This document shows, in pieces, positions 1-9,608 of a DNA stretch of 54,332 nt. The stretch is from Desulfobulbaceae bacterium (GTDB lineage: Bacteria; Desulfobacterota; Desulfobulbia; Desulfobulbales; Desulfobulbaceae): assembly GCA_024763055.1 (NCBI GenBank), contig JANTGH010000005.1, positions 1-54,332 on the forward strand. The letters run 5' to 3'. The notes beneath the pieces are model-generated. The model was not told the DNA's origin, did not search any database, and was given only the letters and a program-made list of their open reading frames with translations. Made by a program: the position numbers and the translations under genes. How positions within the stretch are numbered: position 1 is the first letter of the stretch; each line of letters starts with the position of its first letter.

Positions 1-13
1 GGGACAACACCTC

Positions 14-86
14 GCCCCCTCTGGGGGCAAGAGGCATTCTCATCCCCTTTTAGGGGTAAACTCAATACCACCCCCTCTGGGGGTGG
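14..86. repeat. Three tandem short hairpins with G/C-run stems (14-28, 44-56, 68-86)
   Basis: GCCCCC-TCT-GGGGGC (14-28); CCCCT-TTT-AGGGG (44-56); CCACCCCC-TCT-GGGGGTGG (68-86). All are perfect inverted repeats with 3-nt loops, and two share the core CCCCC-TCT-GGGGG. Confidence 0.8.
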
Positions 87-729
87 ATTCTTTATTCTGT
101 GACTGGATGGCGGCAATGATTTCCGATGAGCTGAGTCCCATGGCCTTGATTCTGGCCGGATCAAGCCAGATACGCATGGAGTATTTTTTCTCGCCTAAAA
201 TTTCGGCCTTACCCACACCCGGGATACGTTTGAGTTCGTCAAGGACATTGATGCTGGTATAGTTACTCAGGAAAATATCAGTAAACCGTTCGTCGCCGGT
301 AATGGCAACAAAACATACCACTGAAGGAGATTTTTTGTCTACAATAACACCCTGCTGGCGAACTTCGGCTGGTAGTTGCGCCGTGGCCATGGAAACTTTG
401 TTCTGCACATCAACGGCAGCGATATCCAGGTCGTAGCCGGGTTCGAAATACACCGTAATGTTGGCCATGCCGGAACTGGTGCTGGAGGAAGACATATAGA
501 TCATTCCCTTGGTGCCGTTGATCTTGTCTTCCAGAGGCCGGGTCACGGTTTCTTCAACTGTGTAGGCATTGGCGCCGACATAGGTGGCGCTGACGACAAC
601 CGTGGGCGGGGTGACCTCCGGATATTCCTGAATGGGTAGAATGAAAATCGAGACAAGGCCTCCTAATATGATCAACAGGGAGATCACCATCGCAAAGATG
701 GGCCGTTTGATAAAAAAGACGGAGAGCAT
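40..729 (-). pseudogene. RND efflux inner-membrane pump (AcrB/MexB family), N-terminal ~220 aa only, prematurely terminated
   Basis: MLSVFFIKRPIFAMVISLLIILGG...VTPPTVVVSATYVGANAYTVEETVTRPLEDKINGTKGMIYMSSSS is a classic HAE1-RND N-terminus. Family members are ~1000+ aa, but this frame diverges after ...IIAAIQSQN and stops at TGA (40-42) within a hairpin-rich tract. Confidence 0.75.
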
Positions 730-732
730 AGT

Positions 733-1902
733 TTATTCCGCCGAAGTCATCTGTTGTTTTTTCATAAGAGCCATGACCCCTTTTTCAGCAGTCATATCTT
801 TGGCGGCCACCTTGATGCCCGGTTTTATCTTGGCCAGACCAGAGATGATGATTTGGGCATCATCCGTAAGCCCACTTGTAATCTGCACGTACAGGCGCCC
901 TTCAAAGCCCCGCTTTATATTCACCCTTTTTGTGGTGTTACTTTTGTCAACCGTATAGACAAAGCTTCCCTGCTGATCCTCGAGGATGGCCCCCGGTGGA
1001 ATCATGAAAAAGGGAACTTTATCGGAGACAAAGACATCAATATAGACAAAGGTGCCCTCAAGAAGATCATGTTTGGGGTTCTCCACCACGGCACGCATGC
1101 TGATGGTTCCGGTCATCCGGTCGACCTTGTTGTCACCGAAATCAATATGTCCTTTATACGGTCCGCGTTTGATAAGAGACCGGGTGGCCGGAATCCGGAC
1201 CCGGGCATCGAGCACGTCTTTGGATTTATACCTGCGCATTATCTGAAACTGTTCTTCAGGCGGGTTGAAGTATGCGTACATGGGATCATCGGCAACAATG
1301 GTGGTCAGCAGGGTTTTCTCACCGTAACCGACGATGTTACCCACATCCACATAGCTGCGGCTGATCACGCCGGCTATCGGCGCCGTAATTTCTGTATAGG
1401 AAAGATTCAGTTTCGCCTCCCGTATGGCCGCCTCGTCCGCCTTGATTTTTGCCTGCAGTTCAGCAACCTTTGCCTGGTACTGTTCAAGGGTGGCTCTTGG
1501 GGCAAGATCCTCTGCAACCAGCGGCAGGTACCGGGCGACATCGGCTCTGGCAAGCTGCAGGGAGGCCCTGTTCAGCTCGCGGCCGGCAAGGGCCTGGTCA
1601 AGAGCGGCCCGGTAGGCGGTCTGTTCGATTGCAAAGAGATTTTGGCCCTGCCGGACATGATCACCCTCTGTGAAAAGAACCTTTTCCAGGGTGCCGGCTA
1701 CCCTGGCACGAATTTCAACCCTCTTGGTCGCCTGGGTCTTGCCCGTGTATTCAAGCCAGATGGGAACGGGCTCCTTATGAACGATAATGGCTTCGACGGT
1801 AAGGGGAGGCCTTTCTTTTTTTACGGTCTGTTTCCGGTTGTCATTTTGGCAGCCGCCGAGGCAGAACAGAAGTATTATTAGAATGAGCGCTTTTTGGATC
1901 AT
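733..1902 (-). CDS. RND efflux periplasmic adaptor (membrane fusion protein, AcrA-like lipoprotein)
   Basis: Lipobox-like LGGCQN; KKVEIRARVAGTLEKVLFTEGDHVRQGQNLFAIE; NLSYTEITAPIAGVISRSYVDVGN. Immediately upstream of the pump ORF. Confidence 0.92.
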   Translation of the reverse strand: MIQKALILIILLFCLGGCQNDNRKQTVKKERPPLTVEAIIVHKEPVPIWLEYTGKTQATKRVEIRARVAGTLEKVLFTEGDHVRQGQNLFAIEQTAYRAALDQALAGRELNRASLQLARADVARYLPLVAEDLAPRATLEQYQAKVAELQAKIKADEAAIREAKLNLSYTEITAPIAGVISRSYVDVGNIVGYGEKTLLTTIVADDPMYAYFNPPEEQFQIMRRYKSKDVLDARVRIPATRSLIKRGPYKGHIDFGDNKVDRMTGTISMRAVVENPKHDLLEGTFVYIDVFVSDKVPFFMIPPGAILEDQQGSFVYTVDKSNTTKRVNIKRGFEGRLYVQITSGLTDDAQIIISGLAKIKPGIKVAAKDMTAEKGVMALMKKQQMTSAE

Positions 1903-2063
1903 GGAGAAGAATCCTCTTGATTCGGGATGCCCTCAACGTGATATTCAACATGAGAGTCGGTTTGATTATTGGATTATTTTTTGAAAAGATAGTATTTTAC
2001 TACCCGTTATGCTATGAATCCTCAAGGCAAAATTTGATTTTCATCCTGTATTTCGGAGGGATC

Positions 2064-3434
2064 GTGCGGTTGTTTTTTGTAGTTCTCTTTGGTGTTGCCC
2101 TTTTTTTTCCCTCGGTCGGGCATACGGATACCCTGCAGCTGACTCTTGCCCAGGCCGTTTCCCTTGCCCTTGCCCATAATCCGCGCCTTGAAATAGCCCG
2201 GCAGCAGTGTCTACAGAGCCGCGGCTCTCTGACCAAGGCCTGGTCGGGCTATTTGCCCCAGCTTGATGTTTCCGGCGGCTATCGACGACAGCATGTCGAC
2301 AAACTGCAGCCCCTGGATGAGGATAATGTCGGCTATGGCTCGGTCAAATTGAACCAGCTGCTCTATGATTTCGGGAAAACCACCGGTGCCATTGATGTCG
2401 GCCGCTTTGAGCTTGAGGCGTCCCGGGCCAATATGTATCAGCTGTATCAGGATGTTGTTTTGGATCTGAAAAAATCCTTTTATGACGTCATGGCCAAAAA
2501 GCGGCTTGTTGAGGTGGCGCGGCTGGCGATAACGATCTATGAACAGCACCTGTATCGGGCACAAAAGTATTTTCAGGCCGGAGTTCGGCCCAAGATCGAC
2601 GTAACCAATGCCCGGTTGCAGCTCTCCAATGCCCGTCTGGACATGGTTCAGGCAGAGGCTAACCTGAAGGTTGAGCGGAAAAACTTTGAACAGGTTCTTG
2701 GCCTGCGTCCCAATGAAGGCGATTATCTTCTGGTAAGCGGGGAGAGGTCATTGGAAAAATTAGCCGCGGGCAAACCCGCTATGTCTTTTTCCCTGGATCT
2801 CCTCCAAGCTGCGGCGATGGAACATCGGCCGGAGATGAAACAGGTTGGTTTCCTGGTTCAGTCGGCCAAGGCAGCCGTGGGCAAGGCCAGGGGGGACTAT
2901 TTTCCCCGTCTTGATGTCGGGGCGAGCTATGATGATTTTGAGACCGATCTGGAAAGTCTGCCGGACCAGTGGCAGGTTGGAGTGGGATTGAGCTGGCAGC
3001 TGTTTTCCGGTCTCCGCACCAGGGGTGAGGTTGCCCGAAGCAGGGCAAAATTTTACGAGATTCAGGCCGCCCTGCATGATCTTGAGCTGGCCATTACCCG
3101 GGAGGTTGCCGAAAGTTATCTGCGGGCCGATGAAAACCGGGTGGCCGTGGACATTGCCGCCCAGGCCCTGGGGCTGGCCCGGGAAAACCTTGATCAGGCC
3201 GAGGGACGGTATAAGGCGGGCCTGAATGATATGATCGAGTTTAACGATGCCCAGCTTCGCTACACCGACGCCCAGACGCGTCTGGTCACCACCTATTATA
3301 ACTATCTTGTCGATCTGGCCGGAATAGAGCGGGCCACCGGTACCACCGCCGGTCTGCAGTATGCCGGGGAAAACGATTCCTCACCTTGCCGGGTGAGGAT
3401 GCAGCCGGATACTCAAAAACCGCTGCCCCAATAA
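2064..3434 (+). CDS. TolC-family outer membrane efflux protein
   Basis: LTLAQAVSLALAHNPRLEIARQQ...; coiled-coil repeats; YKAGLNDMIEFNDAQLRYTDAQTRLVTTYYNYL. The ORF track starts at 1917, but an in-frame GTG at 2064 has GGAGGG just upstream and begins a signal peptide (RLFFVVLFGVALFFPSVGHT). Confidence 0.9.
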   Translation: MRLFFVVLFGVALFFPSVGHTDTLQLTLAQAVSLALAHNPRLEIARQQCLQSRGSLTKAWSGYLPQLDVSGGYRRQHVDKLQPLDEDNVGYGSVKLNQLLYDFGKTTGAIDVGRFELEASRANMYQLYQDVVLDLKKSFYDVMAKKRLVEVARLAITIYEQHLYRAQKYFQAGVRPKIDVTNARLQLSNARLDMVQAEANLKVERKNFEQVLGLRPNEGDYLLVSGERSLEKLAAGKPAMSFSLDLLQAAAMEHRPEMKQVGFLVQSAKAAVGKARGDYFPRLDVGASYDDFETDLESLPDQWQVGVGLSWQLFSGLRTRGEVARSRAKFYEIQAALHDLELAITREVAESYLRADENRVAVDIAAQALGLARENLDQAEGRYKAGLNDMIEFNDAQLRYTDAQTRLVTTYYNYLVDLAGIERATGTTAGLQYAGENDSSPCRVRMQPDTQKPLPQ

Positions 3435-3463
3435 AAAGGGTATTCAACGGAGATGTCGGCAGA

Positions 3464-6400
3464 TTACAATGTGGTTGATGTCGCAACCCGAAAGAGCATT
3501 TCGTCGATTTCATCCTGGTCGTATTGCTGGTCCCGCAAAGTTTGTCTGTACTGCTGCATAAGTTCCTTGGCTTTAAGCATATTCCCTGAACGCAGGTAAA
3601 GTGTGTAGAGCAGAGTGATCAATCGATCATCCATCTTGTATATCTGCAACACCTTGTTGAGGACATTGACCGCTTCATCGATGCAATCGGATTCAGCCAG
3701 AATAACACCGTATTTCAGACCTATAGTTGCCAGCATATCCAGCTGCCGGTCATAAAATTTTGCATATTCACCGATAGAAAAATTTCCCCCTGTGGGCGAG
3801 GCGGCATCCCACAGGCGTAACGCCTTGTAAAAGGAATTTCCCGCCTGCCAGATATTTTCCGTTCGAGCATGATGAAGTCCTTCCCCTGCCAGCAGAAAAA
3901 ACTCGACAGCGTCAATACGGCAGTTGTCTAAAAGGAGAATGCCCTTATGCATTTTCAGGTAATTTTTGACCGGGCAGGGCAGCACACTGGCCAGGACCTT
4001 GCGCAGTCGCATGAGCAAGGTGTCCAGTTTCGCTCTGCTTTTATCCGGGGCACTATCGGGCCAGAGGGCAACCTGTATTTTCTCCTGGCTTATTTTCTGG
4101 TTTTTTTCGGAAAGGAGCAGGGCAATCAGCTCGCGTTGCGCCGGGGTCAGCTCTTCGGCAGTGAGAATTGTCCTGCCTTCGACTTTGAGGCCGAAGGTGC
4201 CTAAAACCTTGATCTCAAGCAGCGGCAAGGGATCACCGTTATCGTTAAAAAAAATGTTCAGTTTTTCCCTTGCCAGTTGTTTAACAAGTTCAGGACGGAT
4301 GCCGGCATGCACGGCTTCGGCGAGAAGTTTCCGCATAGAAACCGGCTCCCAGCTCCAGAATGAGCCAAAGCCGTTGTTTTCCATTAACGTGAGCCCGTCT
4401 TGCAGGTCACGGAGCATCTTTTCTGTAGCATGTAATTGAAGGTGCAGCCAGGCTCTCTGCAACAGAGCAACTGTTGTCAGATAATCGGACGGCAGTTCTT
4501 TGGCTTGCGCAAGGGCATAAGATAACAGCTCTTCGGCGCGGGCATGTTCTCTGGCTCTAATGAGAGTCGCTCCACAGACGATGTTACATAACGTGGTATA
4601 AAAAGAACCGCCTGCTACCTGACGGAGTTCGATCGCCTCGCAGACTGTCGGTACGGCTGCCTTTCTGTTTCCCAGCAGAGCCTGGACATACCCGGCCCAT
4701 TGAAGAAATTGACTTTGCATATGGGGTGTCAGCGCGGTTTCGGAAACCTTCATGCCCCGTTGCAGCAGTTGCTCGGCCTCTTCCGGCCGGCCCTCCCCTA
4801 TCAGACCGACAGCGCCCCAGATATAGGCAAACGGCGCCGCAACAGTTTGTTCCACTATATGATTATCAGCATGTGTGCGAAGTAACTGCAGTTGATTGTT
4901 ATAATTAATGAAGTCTCCTTCCTTGCTCAGGGTGTTCAGGTGGAGAACCCGCAGGGTCAGTTTGTTTGATACGCTTACCAGTGGATCATGAAGAAGGGAG
5001 AGGGAGAGTTCAATTTCCAGAAGACATTTCTGCCGGTTGTCGCTGAGTGTTTCTATATAGCCGCACATAAAGCGGCTGGAAGCAATACCATTGCGAATAT
5101 CGTTTTGGAAAGCCAGGTCTCGGGCTATTTGCGCGTACTTACGTGCTTTTTTCAGCTGAAAAAGGAAAAAACTGTATCCTGCGCCAAGATTGCGCGCAAC
5201 AAGAATTTGGGCCTGCAGGGACAGGTTGTCTTGATTTTGCAGAAAAAGTTCCTCGGTACGGGGGAGCAGGTGAGCGCCTGTATGGTAAAGGCCGGAAATA
5301 ACAAAGTGATAATAGATGAGATGAACCAAGGCGAGCAGCTCACCGGTTGCGTCTCCGGAGCCGATGAAGTGGTTTCGCGCTCTTTCGAGAAGCGGATAAG
5401 ATTTTTTCGGGTACGAATCCGAATAGAGGATTGCGGTAAAAAGTGTCAGCCAGGCATAGTTGCGAAGCTCGTCTTCCGGGATTGATTTGAGCAGCGTCAG
5501 CAGGGTGATGGTTCGGTTCTTTGCCATCAGGTTTAACCCTTCCCGGCGCAGGATTATTTCCATGACCTGGAAGTTTTCTTCTTTGCGGTAATAGAGAAGG
5601 GCCTGTTCAAGGGCATTTATTTTCAGGTAGTAGGCGGCCGCTGTTTTATAAATGTGGCGGATTTTTTTTTGGGACAGATGCTTTTGGGCCCGTTCCTGAA
5701 GAAATTCCTGGAAAAGATGATGAAAACGAAAAATTGTTTGCTGTTCATCTAAGGGGTAAATGAAAAAATTGTCGAGCATGAGATCAATGAGAATCGCTGC
5801 TATATCCTCCTGTTCGGTGATGGTCAGGGCAAGGTCAACCGGAATTTCATCAAGCAGGGAGAGTTGCATCAGGATGGAATGTAGATCTTCCGGAACGTGG
5901 GAGAGTATCTCATGGCGAAAATACTTCAGAATGTGATCAGCGGAGAGGTCTGCAGGCAGACCCGTGCTGATGTTTGCGGGAAGGGCTGTCGGATTTCGTC
6001 GTGTTGCCGCGTGTGCGGCTAACAGTATGCCCATGATCCAGCCGCTGGTCTGCTTACGGATCAGCTCGGCGTCACGACGGGTGATCTGTCGGTTGAGGAC
6101 CTGTCCAAAGAGATGTTCTATTTCCTGCAGAGAAAAGCTGAGATCCCTGTTTCGCAGCAGGCGGATATTTGTTTCATAGCGAATTTTTTTTGCGGTCAGA
6201 GCCAGTGGCCTGCGGCTGATGAGAATAAAATGGAGATGCGGGGGCGAGGTGTCGATGATATGGCTGAGCAGAGTAGTTAAAAGAGGAGCCTGTTCACCAA
6301 GATGGAGGTCATCAAAGACAATATAGAAATCACCGGCAAGGTGCCGGTCAAGATCGGCGAGGAGAATATTGGCGCATCGGGTTATGTCCAGTGACCCCAT

Positions 6401-6745
6401 GTCTCCCCTGTCCATAATGTAAGACAACTGGGGTGATTCAAATCCGGGAAGTTTTTTCTGCAGGTTATCGAGAAGGGCTGATAGGAGCAATGCCGGGTCG
6501 GCATCTTCAGGCCCTATCTGGTACCAGGCAAAACGCAGGTCAAAATGGTGGAGAAATTGTACGGCAATTGTGGACTTTCCCTGTCCGGCCTGGGCTTCAA
6601 TGATCATTGCCTTTTGCGAGCAGGCGGCGTTTCCAAGTGTTTCCGTTATCAGGGAAGAGCGGAACAGGCTGGTGCCGGGATCAACCCTGGGCGGGTAGAA
6701 CTTGTTGCAAGAAATTTCCTGCCGAAGAATGGTGGAAGGATGCAT
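3464..6745 (-). CDS. Large MalT-like STAND ATPase transcriptional regulator with C-terminal winged helix plus BTAD domain (1093 aa)
   Basis: P-loop AQAGQGKSTIAVQFL; YIVFDDLHL; LISRRPL; TPR-like middle; C-terminal LEIKVLGTFGLKVEGR...LTPAQRELIALLLSEKNQKISQEKIQVALWPD...LDTLLMRLRKVL, typical of SARP/BTAD regulators. Confidence 0.82.
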   Translation of the reverse strand: MHPSTILRQEISCNKFYPPRVDPGTSLFRSSLITETLGNAACSQKAMIIEAQAGQGKSTIAVQFLHHFDLRFAWYQIGPEDADPALLLSALLDNLQKKLPGFESPQLSYIMDRGDMGSLDITRCANILLADLDRHLAGDFYIVFDDLHLGEQAPLLTTLLSHIIDTSPPHLHFILISRRPLALTAKKIRYETNIRLLRNRDLSFSLQEIEHLFGQVLNRQITRRDAELIRKQTSGWIMGILLAAHAATRRNPTALPANISTGLPADLSADHILKYFRHEILSHVPEDLHSILMQLSLLDEIPVDLALTITEQEDIAAILIDLMLDNFFIYPLDEQQTIFRFHHLFQEFLQERAQKHLSQKKIRHIYKTAAAYYLKINALEQALLYYRKEENFQVMEIILRREGLNLMAKNRTITLLTLLKSIPEDELRNYAWLTLFTAILYSDSYPKKSYPLLERARNHFIGSGDATGELLALVHLIYYHFVISGLYHTGAHLLPRTEELFLQNQDNLSLQAQILVARNLGAGYSFFLFQLKKARKYAQIARDLAFQNDIRNGIASSRFMCGYIETLSDNRQKCLLEIELSLSLLHDPLVSVSNKLTLRVLHLNTLSKEGDFINYNNQLQLLRTHADNHIVEQTVAAPFAYIWGAVGLIGEGRPEEAEQLLQRGMKVSETALTPHMQSQFLQWAGYVQALLGNRKAAVPTVCEAIELRQVAGGSFYTTLCNIVCGATLIRAREHARAEELLSYALAQAKELPSDYLTTVALLQRAWLHLQLHATEKMLRDLQDGLTLMENNGFGSFWSWEPVSMRKLLAEAVHAGIRPELVKQLAREKLNIFFNDNGDPLPLLEIKVLGTFGLKVEGRTILTAEELTPAQRELIALLLSEKNQKISQEKIQVALWPDSAPDKSRAKLDTLLMRLRKVLASVLPCPVKNYLKMHKGILLLDNCRIDAVEFFLLAGEGLHHARTENIWQAGNSFYKALRLWDAASPTGGNFSIGEYAKFYDRQLDMLATIGLKYGVILAESDCIDEAVNVLNKVLQIYKMDDRLITLLYTLYLRSGNMLKAKELMQQYRQTLRDQQYDQDEIDEMLFRVATSTTL

Positions 6746-6854
6746 GGCAACAGAGAGAGTTCAGGATTATTGATAAAAAACGGAAAAAATATTTTTTACG
6801 CATTTTCCGGTGTTTACTTCTCTTCTGCTTACAGGATTCGGTCGGTTCTGTCAA

Positions 6855-6887
6855 AGAAAAACCCGGAGACCAGGAGGCCTCCGGGTT
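6855..6887 (-). terminator. Rho-independent terminator on minus strand, downstream of the DUF2892 gene
   Basis: Perfect 9-bp inverted repeat AACCCGGAG (6860-6868) / CTCCGGGTT (6879-6887). On the minus strand it is followed by a T-rich run (+ strand AAAGAAAAA). Confidence 0.7.
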
Positions 6888-7022
6888 AGCAGTAAGCGGG
6901 AAAAGTCTTTAAGCCAACAGGATCGCTATAGAGCCTGACACACATTTGTTTTGTATAATTTTTCCTTTTTAGACTGTTTTCCGTGTTGACAAACCCGAGG
7001 ATTTGTTGCAACAGTGGCGGCC

Positions 7023-7238
7023 CTATTTTGTTTCCGGAACACCAAGTTTTTTGAGAATCAGTCCCATTGGACAGAATTTAGTGAAACCGAATTGAAAGAG
7101 GTTGGCCCCGATAAATAAGGTAAAAAAGAGAAAATACTTATGAATAAATAAAGGGTTATGGCCGCAGTCTACGCCAAGGGCGAGGCTGAGCATGATAAAA
7201 AGTCCGGCTATGGTGTGGATCCAGTCATTAATAACCAT
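7023..7238 (-). CDS. DUF2892 (YgaP-type inner membrane domain) protein
   Basis: 71 aa, two hydrophobic helices, C-terminal FGFTKFCPMGLILKKLG typical of DUF2892/YgaP membrane domains. Confidence 0.8.
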   Translation of the reverse strand: MVINDWIHTIAGLFIMLSLALGVDCGHNPLFIHKYFLFFTLFIGANLFQFGFTKFCPMGLILKKLGVPETK

Positions 7239-7490
7239 GGGAGTACTCCTTTTTTTATTGGCTGCCTTGAAAAATTGTATTTTCGCCTAATTTTCCGGAG
7301 ATATTGCAAACTCGCTCACCTGATCTCGTCGAGCTGTCAGGTGAGAAAAAACTACGAGCTGCACCGCCCGTTGTGTAGCCAAACGACACGACTAACGAAA
7401 ATTCTGATTTTTCTCGGCACCCTGTTGAAAATGAAATGTATATATCTTTGGTTTCTTAATATTTTTTTCTGGTCGCGGTCTGTTCGGAGC

Positions 7491-8771
7491 TTAAAAGCTG
7501 TAGCGTAGGCCGGCATACACATTAGTATTTTTCTGAAACTGTCCCCAGAAAGTAAAATCATCTTCACCCCAGAACAGGTTGAATCCGCCGTCGATCAACC
7601 AGTTGTCGGTGAGTTTATAGCTGAATTTCGGCCGCGCATATCCATCGTTTCTGTCCGGGGAATAATAAATAAACAGGGACAAGTTCAAATTCTGATCCAG
7701 TAATAATTTGGTTAACCGCAGGGTTACTGTACCCGTGTTTTTTTCCCGCGCTGGAGCTTCCAGCGACAACGTCTGTCGATAGTTGTCATAGTGGCGGATC
7801 GATTCCATATAATATTGGACACTTCCGGTCAATTCACGGGCAAGCTCCCGCTCAAAGCCCATCAGCCAGCGAATTTCCCCGGGCCGGATGAAGGGGTTGT
7901 CGGAGTTGCGATTTTCGGTGGAATCATAATAGCCAATTTCCACGTTGCCGATGCCGCCAAGTATTGCAGTACGTATAGACCCTCCCCAGACGTTCAGTTT
8001 TGGAAAATAATTCTTTTTCCGCATCCCGGAGTAGCCTTCCGGTTCCTGCCAGAATCCGGAGTAACCGTACAGCGCAAGTTCCACACCGTGTATATTTTTT
8101 GACAGACGGCCATGGAGTTCATCGTCCTTGAACCATCTGTTTGGCTCATTGGTTGTCACCTGCAGATTTCGGCCGACAATTTTTTCGGCCCCGGCATTAT
8201 AATAAGAAAGCCGTTCACCGCTGATAAAGCGTGAGCCTTCAAAAAGAGGACTGTATATCAGATCCAGGTTAGCGAAGTCTGAAAAGAAACTGATTTTTAT
8301 GCCATTGCCTGGATATTTCAGGTATTCTTCATCACGGCCGATAAAAAAGGACTGCCAGTCCTTGGCGAAGGTGTCGTTGATGAACAGGAGATCTCCTGTT
8401 CCCCAGGTAAAAACGGCTCTGCCCAGCTTGATGTCCATATTATCCAGGGGCGAGGCAATCAAATTCAGTTCCCGCAGCTGCAGCTCTATTGTTTCTGTGA
8501 CTCCATCGGCCAGCAGATCGCCTTTGAAATTCAACAGGGCTTCGCCTATTTCCCTGGTGGCTTCAAGCCGGATCCGGGCATCAAAGATGGAGATTTGCTT
8601 TTCTTCCCCATCGCTTTGCAACCGCACTCCACCTGCGAGCTCTTCAAAGCCCGCCACTTCCAGGCCGTAGTTGTCATAGAGATTATCTATCAGTCCGGCA
8701 GCGTCAGCCTCGGATATATGCAGCGATATGAGCCAGATACAGATGAAGCCTGCAAAAAGAGTTTTGTTCAT
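7491..8771 (-). CDS. Outer-membrane beta-barrel protein (DUF1302-like) associated with an MMPL/RND exporter
   Basis: Signal peptide; alternating amphipathic strands; C-terminal ...NTNVYAGLRYSF (terminal aromatic); position next to LolA-like and RND genes. Confidence 0.65.
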   Translation of the reverse strand: MNKTLFAGFICIWLISLHISEADAAGLIDNLYDNYGLEVAGFEELAGGVRLQSDGEEKQISIFDARIRLEATREIGEALLNFKGDLLADGVTETIELQLRELNLIASPLDNMDIKLGRAVFTWGTGDLLFINDTFAKDWQSFFIGRDEEYLKYPGNGIKISFFSDFANLDLIYSPLFEGSRFISGERLSYYNAGAEKIVGRNLQVTTNEPNRWFKDDELHGRLSKNIHGVELALYGYSGFWQEPEGYSGMRKKNYFPKLNVWGGSIRTAILGGIGNVEIGYYDSTENRNSDNPFIRPGEIRWLMGFERELARELTGSVQYYMESIRHYDNYRQTLSLEAPAREKNTGTVTLRLTKLLLDQNLNLSLFIYYSPDRNDGYARPKFSYKLTDNWLIDGGFNLFWGEDDFTFWGQFQKNTNVYAGLRYSF

Positions 8772-8781
8772 TATTAGGAAA

Positions 8782-9576
8782 TTACCTGCGAATTTCCCGC
8801 GGCGGTCTGCGCAGGTAACGTTCGCTGAAGATTTCCCCCTTCAGGTTAATGTCGTATTTTATCGCCTGAAATACAGCAGTCGTTGCATTACCGCCGGCAA
8901 GATCAGTGGCTTTGGAGATGGTGACCGTGGGGTGGCCGTCAATCTGTTGGGTTTCAAGAACCTCAACAATCCGGTACTTCTGGCCATTTTTATCTATATA
9001 TTCCGTTTTCATCGGCAGGAAGGTTTTTTTGTCAATCCAGACCGTATAACTTGAAAATTCAACGGAATCAGGATCTTTGGGGACATTTTTCAGCACGTAA
9101 TACTGATCATCAGTTTTGACCAGTTCATGAGTGTCCTCGTTGATACCCCTGCCGGAGACATCTTCGTAAAGATAGTTCGAGCCGACAAAGGAGGTGCGTT
9201 TGTCGGCGGCGGCAATACGTTTGACCAAATCCAGGGCGGGCAGGTAGAGCCAGCGGTCATCATCCCTGTCCAGGTGTTTGTGGACCATGAAAACCATCTT
9301 GCGCACGTCACTGGGTTTTTTAAAGTAAACGTAAAAGAACTGTTCCCCGCCATCCTTTTTATCCTTGCGCAGGATGATAAACTGACGCAGCCGTTTTCGT
9401 TTTTGGTTGTCGGTGATTGTCATGGTCACCTCGGCCCTGCCGTCTTCACCGGCGTAGTAAGCCGCAAGGTTGGCTTTGTTGACGATTTCGTCGATATCCG
9501 GTTCAGAGGCCATGGCCACGGGACTCAAGAAAAGAAGACAGAGCAGGGTGTAAAGAATTGATCGGTTTGATTTCAT
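8782..9576 (-). CDS. LolA-like outer membrane lipoprotein-sorting protein
   Basis: RYLYLPALDLVKRIAAADKRTSFVGSNYLYEDVSGRGINED and FLPMKTEYIDKNGQKYRIVEVLE. The signal peptide begins at MKSNRSILYTLLCLLFLSPVAMA, so the start is probably 9576 rather than 9612. Confidence 0.85.
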   Translation of the reverse strand: MKSNRSILYTLLCLLFLSPVAMASEPDIDEIVNKANLAAYYAGEDGRAEVTMTITDNQKRKRLRQFIILRKDKKDGGEQFFYVYFKKPSDVRKMVFMVHKHLDRDDDRWLYLPALDLVKRIAAADKRTSFVGSNYLYEDVSGRGINEDTHELVKTDDQYYVLKNVPKDPDSVEFSSYTVWIDKKTFLPMKTEYIDKNGQKYRIVEVLETQQIDGHPTVTISKATDLAGGNATTAVFQAIKYDINLKGEIFSERYLRRPPREIRR

Positions 9577-9608
9577 AAGAGTGTTTCCAATACAGTTGTT
9601 GATTGTCA

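Noticed and set aside
754-1881. 375-aa plus-strand ORF antisense to the efflux adaptor
   Set aside because: Shadow of a convincing membrane-fusion protein; the product lacks domain-like patterns.
1981-2013. TTGAAA...TTATGCT as promoter of the TolC-like gene
   Set aside because: No -10 hexamer at acceptable spacing (best options are 20-21 bp).
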